A program made the translations under genes and the position numbers. Source: Rhizobium sp. FKY42 (GTDB taxonomy: Bacteria > Pseudomonadota > Alphaproteobacteria > Rhizobiales > Rhizobiaceae). Taken from it: 46,840 bases of DNA. Below are positions 42,415 through 46,840 of this stretch, one piece after another. The notes beneath the pieces are model-generated. The model was given only the letters and a program-made list of their open reading frames with translations, ran no database searches and was not told where the DNA came from. The stretch spans positions 1-46,840 of the forward strand of contig NZ_STGA01000024.1 of NCBI RefSeq assembly GCF_005222835.1, written 5' to 3'. The first letter of the stretch is position 1; each line of letters begins with the position of its first letter.

Positions 42415-44400
42415 ATGCTACGTCGATATGCATCGAAAATCATCAGCGAGTTGAAGGTTCCGAACCACAATCCGGTGTTGACCGTTTCTCAGTTCGAGGC
42501 GCTATCGAAGCAGGTGCCTCTGCTTTACTTCATTCTGCTCGTGAACATGACCTCGCTCGCTCTGACGCATGCAGGTTCCGCACCACTCTGGTTGGTTGTC
42601 GGTTTGCCCATTGTCTTTGCGCTCCTGTGCCTGCGCCGGGCGGCACAGTGGATTTCCTACCGAAACAAGGTGATTTCGCCGGACTTCGCCTATCGCAAGC
42701 TCCGCTCCACGAATATTCTGGCAGCACCGATAGCAGTGTTTTGTACCTGGTGGTCGATCTCACTTCTTCCCTATGGCGATGCCTATCAGAAAGCACATGT
42801 CGCCTTCTTCATGGCGATCACTGTGATCGGCATCATCTTTTGTCTCATGCACCTGCGCTCAGCCGCCCTGGTCGTGGCGGTCACCGTCAACATTCCGTTC
42901 ATGGTCGTTATGTTCATGACAGGAGAGCCAACCTTCATAGCAACCGGTGTGAACGTAGCGCTTGTAACCGGCGCAATGATTGCGATTGTCGTCACTCATT
43001 ATCGGGATTTTCGCCAGTTGAACGAGTCGAGACTGGTGCTCCTCGAACAGCAAAAGGCTTTGCAGGCGCTTTCGGACGAAAATCTCCGGTTGGCAAATCT
43101 GGATAGCTTGACGGAAATACCGAACCGAAGAAATTTCTTCAACGTGCTGACCGAGGTGTTCGGAACTGCCGAACGGGACACAAAGTCAATCTGCGTTGGG
43201 GTCATTGATCTTGATGGCTTCAAGCCGATCAATGACATGTATGGTCATGCCGCGGGCGATAAGGTCCTCATCGAGGTCGCTCGACGGCTCAAAGAACTCG
43301 AGCAGGGCGATTTGTCATTCTACCGCCTCGGCGGTGATGAATTTGGCATGATCTGTACAGGAGACTGCACTGAGGAGCGATTGACCCGTCTGGGCGAACA
43401 GCTTTGCAGTTCGATTGCGGAAAGAATGTCCGTCGGTGGGAACACGGTGCAGGTGACCGGTTCAATGGGTGTCGCGATCTATCCGGATGTGGGTCGCGAC
43501 GGGCAGGATCTCTACGAGCGAGCAGATTATGCACTTTACACAGCCAAGCGATACCAGCGCGCAGGCGTTGTAATCTTCAATGCGGCTCAGGCCCGATCCC
43601 TCGATCGTCAGAAGCAAGTGGAAGAGGCGTTGATGGCGGCCGATCTGGACCGCGAACTGACACTCGAGTACCAGCCGATCTACAATATCCAGGCGCATCA
43701 TTGCGTTGGCTTCGAGGCTTTGGCACGGTGGAGAAGTCCCAGGCTTGGCCGAGTTTCTCCAGCCGAATTCATACCGATTGCAGAACATACCGGGCGGATC
43801 AGTCTTATTACCCGCACTTTGCTTCGCCAGGCACTTGCGGAGGCGAAGACATGGCCAGAAAACGCAATTCTCTCTTTCAATCTCTCACCGCTGGATCTTG
43901 CGAGCCCTGATAGCATTCTCAAGATTGTCGCACTTGTTGAGCAATCCGGCTTCGATGCCAAGCGCATCAACTTCGAAATCACCGAGTCTGCCGTCATTCG
44001 AGATTTCGAGCAGGCGACCCAGTCGATCACCCTACTGAAACGATTGGGGGCCGGGATTTCTCTTGATGATTTTGGGACAGGCTATTCGAGTCTGAACCAT
44101 GTTCACAAACTGCCACTTTCCAAGATCAAGATCGACGGTAGTTTCGTTTCCGAAGTGCATGAGCGGCCAGCAAGCGCCAAAATCATCCGGACGATGCTTT
44201 CTCTTTGCGGGGAACTCGGTCTTGGTGCGATTGTGGAGGGAGTGGAGAGCGAAGCAGAACTCGAAGTCTTGCGTGAAATGGGCGTTCAATATGTTCAGGG
44301 TTTCCATTTCTCTCGCCCCCTGACACCTGATGATGCTCGCACTCTGATCCTTGACGATCACGGTCGGAATGAGACCGCTGCACAACAAAGAACAGCCTGA
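42415..44400 (+). CDS. Membrane-bound GGDEF-EAL cyclic-di-GMP protein
   Basis: A 661-aa protein with a six-helix membrane sensor (residues about 35-195), a short coiled linker, a GGDEF domain (about 225-390) and an EAL domain (about 400-650). The cyclase motif RLGGDEFGMI (306-310) is intact; the inhibitory RxxD site five residues before it reads QGDL and is absent. The EAL set is complete: EAL 434-436 in GFEALARWR, NLSPLDL, FEITESAV, LDDFGTGYSSL, KIDGSF, VEGVES and VQGFHFSRPL, so phosphodiesterase activity is likely. ATG 42415 is used with AGAG upstream. It stands alone between GntR and a convergent TonB receptor. Confidence 0.9.
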   Translation: MLRRYASKIISELKVPNHNPVLTVSQFEALSKQVPLLYFILLVNMTSLALTHAGSAPLWLVVGLPIVFALLCLRRAAQWISYRNKVISPDFAYRKLRSTNILAAPIAVFCTWWSISLLPYGDAYQKAHVAFFMAITVIGIIFCLMHLRSAALVVAVTVNIPFMVVMFMTGEPTFIATGVNVALVTGAMIAIVVTHYRDFRQLNESRLVLLEQQKALQALSDENLRLANLDSLTEIPNRRNFFNVLTEVFGTAERDTKSICVGVIDLDGFKPINDMYGHAAGDKVLIEVARRLKELEQGDLSFYRLGGDEFGMICTGDCTEERLTRLGEQLCSSIAERMSVGGNTVQVTGSMGVAIYPDVGRDGQDLYERADYALYTAKRYQRAGVVIFNAAQARSLDRQKQVEEALMAADLDRELTLEYQPIYNIQAHHCVGFEALARWRSPRLGRVSPAEFIPIAEHTGRISLITRTLLRQALAEAKTWPENAILSFNLSPLDLASPDSILKIVALVEQSGFDAKRINFEITESAVIRDFEQATQSITLLKRLGAGISLDDFGTGYSSLNHVHKLPLSKIKIDGSFVSEVHERPASAKIIRTMLSLCGELGLGAIVEGVESEAELEVLREMGVQYVQGFHFSRPLTPDDARTLILDDHGRNETAAQQRTA

Positions 44401-44416
44401 ATTCGCAAGCCGCTCG

Positions 44417-44447
44417 TTGAGCTCGACAGGCATCCCGCCGAGCTCAA
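44417..44447. terminator. Bidirectional stem-loop between the GGDEF-EAL and TonB-receptor genes
   Basis: TTGAGCTCG, a 13-base loop, CGAGCTCAA: perfect 9-bp arms in the 54-bp space between convergent genes. There is no clear T-run. Confidence 0.5.
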
Positions 44448-44454
44448 TGCGATG

Positions 44455-46602
44455 TTAGAAAGTGGTGCCCACCCGCAGGACCACCGTGCGCGGTTCTCCA
44501 TAGAAATTGAAGACCGAGGTGCCGCCGACACGCTCATAATAGGTTTTGTCGAAGACGTTATTGACCGTCAGGCTTGCGGTGACATGTTCGTTGAACTTGT
44601 AGCCTGCCTGAAGATCGACAACAGTATAGCCCGGTGCCTCGATGCTTGTCGCTCCTCCGGCGGCAGTCCGGGAAACGTTCTTGAAGGAGCTGAACACCTT
44701 CACGCCTCCTCCAATAAAGAAGCCGTCAAGCGCTGGGGTGCGATCATCAAACGTGTATTTGGTCCAAAGCTGGACCATATGCTCCGGTGTGTAGAATTCA
44801 GATCCTGCGGCGCGGTTCGTATTCTTGAACTCGGTATCGGTGTATGTGTAAGCAGCTGTCGCTTCCCATCGATCAAGAATGGTGCCGCTAACCTCGACTT
44901 CCAGACCCTGAATGTTCGCTTCCCCATTCGCCAGATAGGAACTCAAGTTGTTGGGATCCGAGACTGCCCTGTTCTTGTCCGTCATATTGAAATAGGCAAG
45001 CGTAGCATTGGCATTGTCGAATAGATCGGCCTTCAGGCCCACTTCGTATTGCTTGCCCGTGCGAGGATCCAGGATATTGCCCGCAGCATTGGTGACGGAT
45101 TGCGGCTGGAAAATTTCCGTAAAGCTTCCATACGCTGTGAGCCAATTTGTCAGGTCATAGGTGATGCCCGCGTAGGGTGTGAATTCACCGTTCACGCTCA
45201 CCTTGCTGCTGCTGGTTTCGCTGCCGAACCAGGTGAAACGTCCGCCTCCGATCAAAGTGAGCTGGTCTGTCGGTTTTATGCGCCACTGGCCGTAAACACC
45301 GGTCTGCCTCGTCTCTGTTTCCGCCGGTGCGCTCAAGGTAATGCGCGGGCGCGCGATAGAGGTATTCCAATTGTAGAGGCTCTGCGCGCCGCTGATAACG
45401 CCTGTCGCAGAGGAGAGGGAATTGTCGGAACCGCGATAATCTATACCGGCTATGATATTGTTTTCGAGGCCAAATAGCTCGAAGGGGCGGCTAATATGCG
45501 CATCAAGGGCGAACGAGTCTTCCTGATAGTCGCGAGCCAACCAGCGCGTACCACTCGTCACAACACCGGCACTATTAGCAGCGCCAGCAGCATAGGCGTA
45601 AAGAAAATCAACATCCGCGCGCGAGTAAAGCGCGGAAATCTTGGCGTGACCGCCATCCTCGAACCGATGCTCCACTTCTGCCAGATAGTTGGTCACACGA
45701 TTGTCAAAATAGTTCCAGTCCGCACCGGTGAATGTAGAGCGATCCAGATTGAGCAGTGTTCCGTCGCTGAGAGCCGGCAGCCCGTTGAACGGCTTTATGT
45801 GACGTTCCTGATGACTGACTGAGAGCGTCGCAGTTGTATCTTCAGCAATATCAGCCTGTAGCGTACCGTAGATCACTCCTACCTTGTTGAATGTGTCGTC
45901 CACGAAGCCGTTCTTGGATGACAGAGCGCCAACAAGGCGGCCCCGGACAGCGCCGCTTTCGACGAGTGGTCCAGTCAGGTCACCTTCGATACGTTTGTTG
46001 CCATAGGATCCATAGATTGCATCTACGCTCACGCGCGGCACATCCGCAGCTTGCTTGAGGCGCATATTGATTGCACCACTTGGTTCGCCGGATCCGCCAA
46101 ACAGGCCGGATGGGCCACGAAGAATTTCGACGTGATCCACCAAGACCATATCTGGCTGTGTGCCGTAGATACTGGAAAGTGGTGTAGGCAAGCCGTTGAG
46201 ATAAAAGCTGTCAAACTCGAAACCGCGAGAATACAGACTAGAGCGTCCTTCGTCATTCGATAAAACCACGACGCCAGGTGTTTCCTTCAGTGCAGTGTCC
46301 AGCGACGTATAATTTCCGTCATTCAACCGTTCGCGGGTCAGCACCGTCGTTGATTGAGGTACCTCCCGGAGGGGACGGGTATCCTTATCGCCAACACTGA
46401 TGAGATCCGTCGTATAGCTGTCTGTCGTGTCTGTCTGGTATGTCGAACCCTGCACCAGCACCTCAGGCAATACGACCTCGGCCTCTTCGGCCTTCTTCTG
46501 CTCAGCTTGCGCTGCAGCCGTGGAAAACGCAGCATAGAGGGTAACTGCCGCCAGTAGTCTCCGTGTGGTCGCAATGCGTCCCGTCTTCGAAATGGTCATC
46601 AT
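44455..46602 (-). CDS. TonB-dependent siderophore receptor
   Basis: A 715-aa outer-membrane barrel of the FhuA/FhuE/FoxA type. A signal peptide (residues 1-33, ending AAAQA) is followed by a TonB-box-like segment, the plug domain (REVPQSTTVLTRERLNDGNY, VEILRGPSGLFGGSGEPSGA) and the barrel, ending with the classical NNVFDKTYYERVG and VVLRVGTTF with terminal Phe. It would import a ferric siderophore using TonB. No biosynthesis or ABC genes are in view, so a foreign hydroxamate-type siderophore is possible. ATG 46602 follows GGGGATGAAAG. Confidence 0.92.
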   Translation of the reverse strand: MMTISKTGRIATTRRLLAAVTLYAAFSTAAAQAEQKKAEEAEVVLPEVLVQGSTYQTDTTDSYTTDLISVGDKDTRPLREVPQSTTVLTRERLNDGNYTSLDTALKETPGVVVLSNDEGRSSLYSRGFEFDSFYLNGLPTPLSSIYGTQPDMVLVDHVEILRGPSGLFGGSGEPSGAINMRLKQAADVPRVSVDAIYGSYGNKRIEGDLTGPLVESGAVRGRLVGALSSKNGFVDDTFNKVGVIYGTLQADIAEDTTATLSVSHQERHIKPFNGLPALSDGTLLNLDRSTFTGADWNYFDNRVTNYLAEVEHRFEDGGHAKISALYSRADVDFLYAYAAGAANSAGVVTSGTRWLARDYQEDSFALDAHISRPFELFGLENNIIAGIDYRGSDNSLSSATGVISGAQSLYNWNTSIARPRITLSAPAETETRQTGVYGQWRIKPTDQLTLIGGGRFTWFGSETSSSKVSVNGEFTPYAGITYDLTNWLTAYGSFTEIFQPQSVTNAAGNILDPRTGKQYEVGLKADLFDNANATLAYFNMTDKNRAVSDPNNLSSYLANGEANIQGLEVEVSGTILDRWEATAAYTYTDTEFKNTNRAAGSEFYTPEHMVQLWTKYTFDDRTPALDGFFIGGGVKVFSSFKNVSRTAAGGATSIEAPGYTVVDLQAGYKFNEHVTASLTVNNVFDKTYYERVGGTSVFNFYGEPRTVVLRVGTTF

Positions 46603-46840
46603 CTTTCATCCCCAGTTTGGCGATCGCCCCTCGAATAATAAGTGGATTTTCTAACTCAACTATTTGCTGACGGGCAAGGGCGGAATTGAAATTCCTGCTC
46701 CCTAAACGGGTTTGCCTTGGAATACGATTAGAACGGGGCGCGGAAAGTGCATTCACTTCCTATTTGTATTCCTTTTTTCAGGGTTTGGCGTTGTCCTTTT
46801 GTGTGTATTTTGGTTGGTTTGCGAAAATATTGATTATATT
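46603..46840. other. Upstream region of the siderophore receptor
   Basis: AT-rich to the window end. No gene is recognised. An iron-responsive box would be expected here, but I see no convincing Irr (ICE) or RirA (IRO) motif by eye. Confidence 0.4.

Noticed and set aside
46603..46840. Iron-responsive operator before the TonB receptor
   Set aside because: A TTAGAAAA-like stretch is present, but no full ICE or IRO motif can be defended by eye.

Overview
The window looks like chromosomal or megaplasmid DNA from an alphaproteobacterium of the Rhizobiaceae (Agrobacterium/Rhizobium/Neorhizobium-like). The reasons are a cinR-cinI-cinS-type long-chain acyl-homoserine-lactone locus, a rhizobial pcaDCHGB operon with divergent pcaQ, a pcaIJF/pcaR pair, a paired TIGR02587/TIGR02588 gene set, and moderate GC with rhizobial codon use. 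All assignments come from reading the translated sequence; no search was run. I see no tRNA, rRNA, CRISPR array, intact insertion sequence or phage.

Layout. 1-520: scars of two insertion sequences (IS110-type N-terminus on the minus strand, IS3-type OrfB C-terminus on the plus strand) and a 52-bp tandem duplication of an IS end. 724-3456: quorum-sensing locus (LuxR-type cinR, AHL synthase cinI, small cinS-like gene) with a perfect 20-bp lux-type palindrome before cinI and a second copy over the cinR ribosome-binding site, plus small hypothetical genes. 3464-8244: minus-strand operon of a luciferase-like monooxygenase, a TetR regulator, a GMC alcohol oxidoreductase and a coniferyl-aldehyde-dehydrogenase-type ALDH. 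8445-11665: FucU-type mutarotase, Lrp regulator, divergent ornithine cyclodeaminase, and a GH25 lipoprotein.

11817-21055: protocatechuate branch of the beta-ketoadipate pathway. It holds pcaB, G, H, C and D, then divergent pcaQ, an MFS exporter, a zinc alcohol dehydrogenase, pobA and divergent pobR. 21093-25516: an interlude of stress and membrane genes: a hypothetical, TIGR02588, a TIGR02587 gene that appears to carry an internal frameshifting deletion, a 52-aa PMP3/YqaE protein, a TauE/SafE exporter and a secreted S10 peptidase. 25541-29045: pcaF, pcaJ and pcaI with divergent pcaR, which finish the pathway to succinyl-CoA and acetyl-CoA. 4-Hydroxybenzoate can therefore be taken to central metabolism within this window: PobA makes protocatechuate, PcaGH opens the ring, PcaB, C and D make beta-ketoadipate, PcaIJ activates it and PcaF cleaves it. 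An amidase follows pcaR.

30479-42149: a glycan-use locus. One minus-strand cluster holds two ABC permeases, a GH88 unsaturated glucuronyl hydrolase, an ATPase, a YesL protein, a sugar-binding protein and a DUF2264 protein. Divergent plus-strand genes encode a heparinase II/III-like protein and a discoidin-like protein, and a FadR-type GntR regulator follows. None of the degradative enzymes has a visible signal peptide, which suggests that imported uronate-containing oligosaccharides are broken down in the cytoplasm. Similar candidate GntR operators sit in the divergent promoter and beside the regulator. 42415-46602: a membrane GGDEF-EAL protein and a TonB-dependent siderophore receptor. The glycan locus and the symmetric regulatory DNA (cin boxes, pcaR-pcaI dyad) are the parts most worth a second look.
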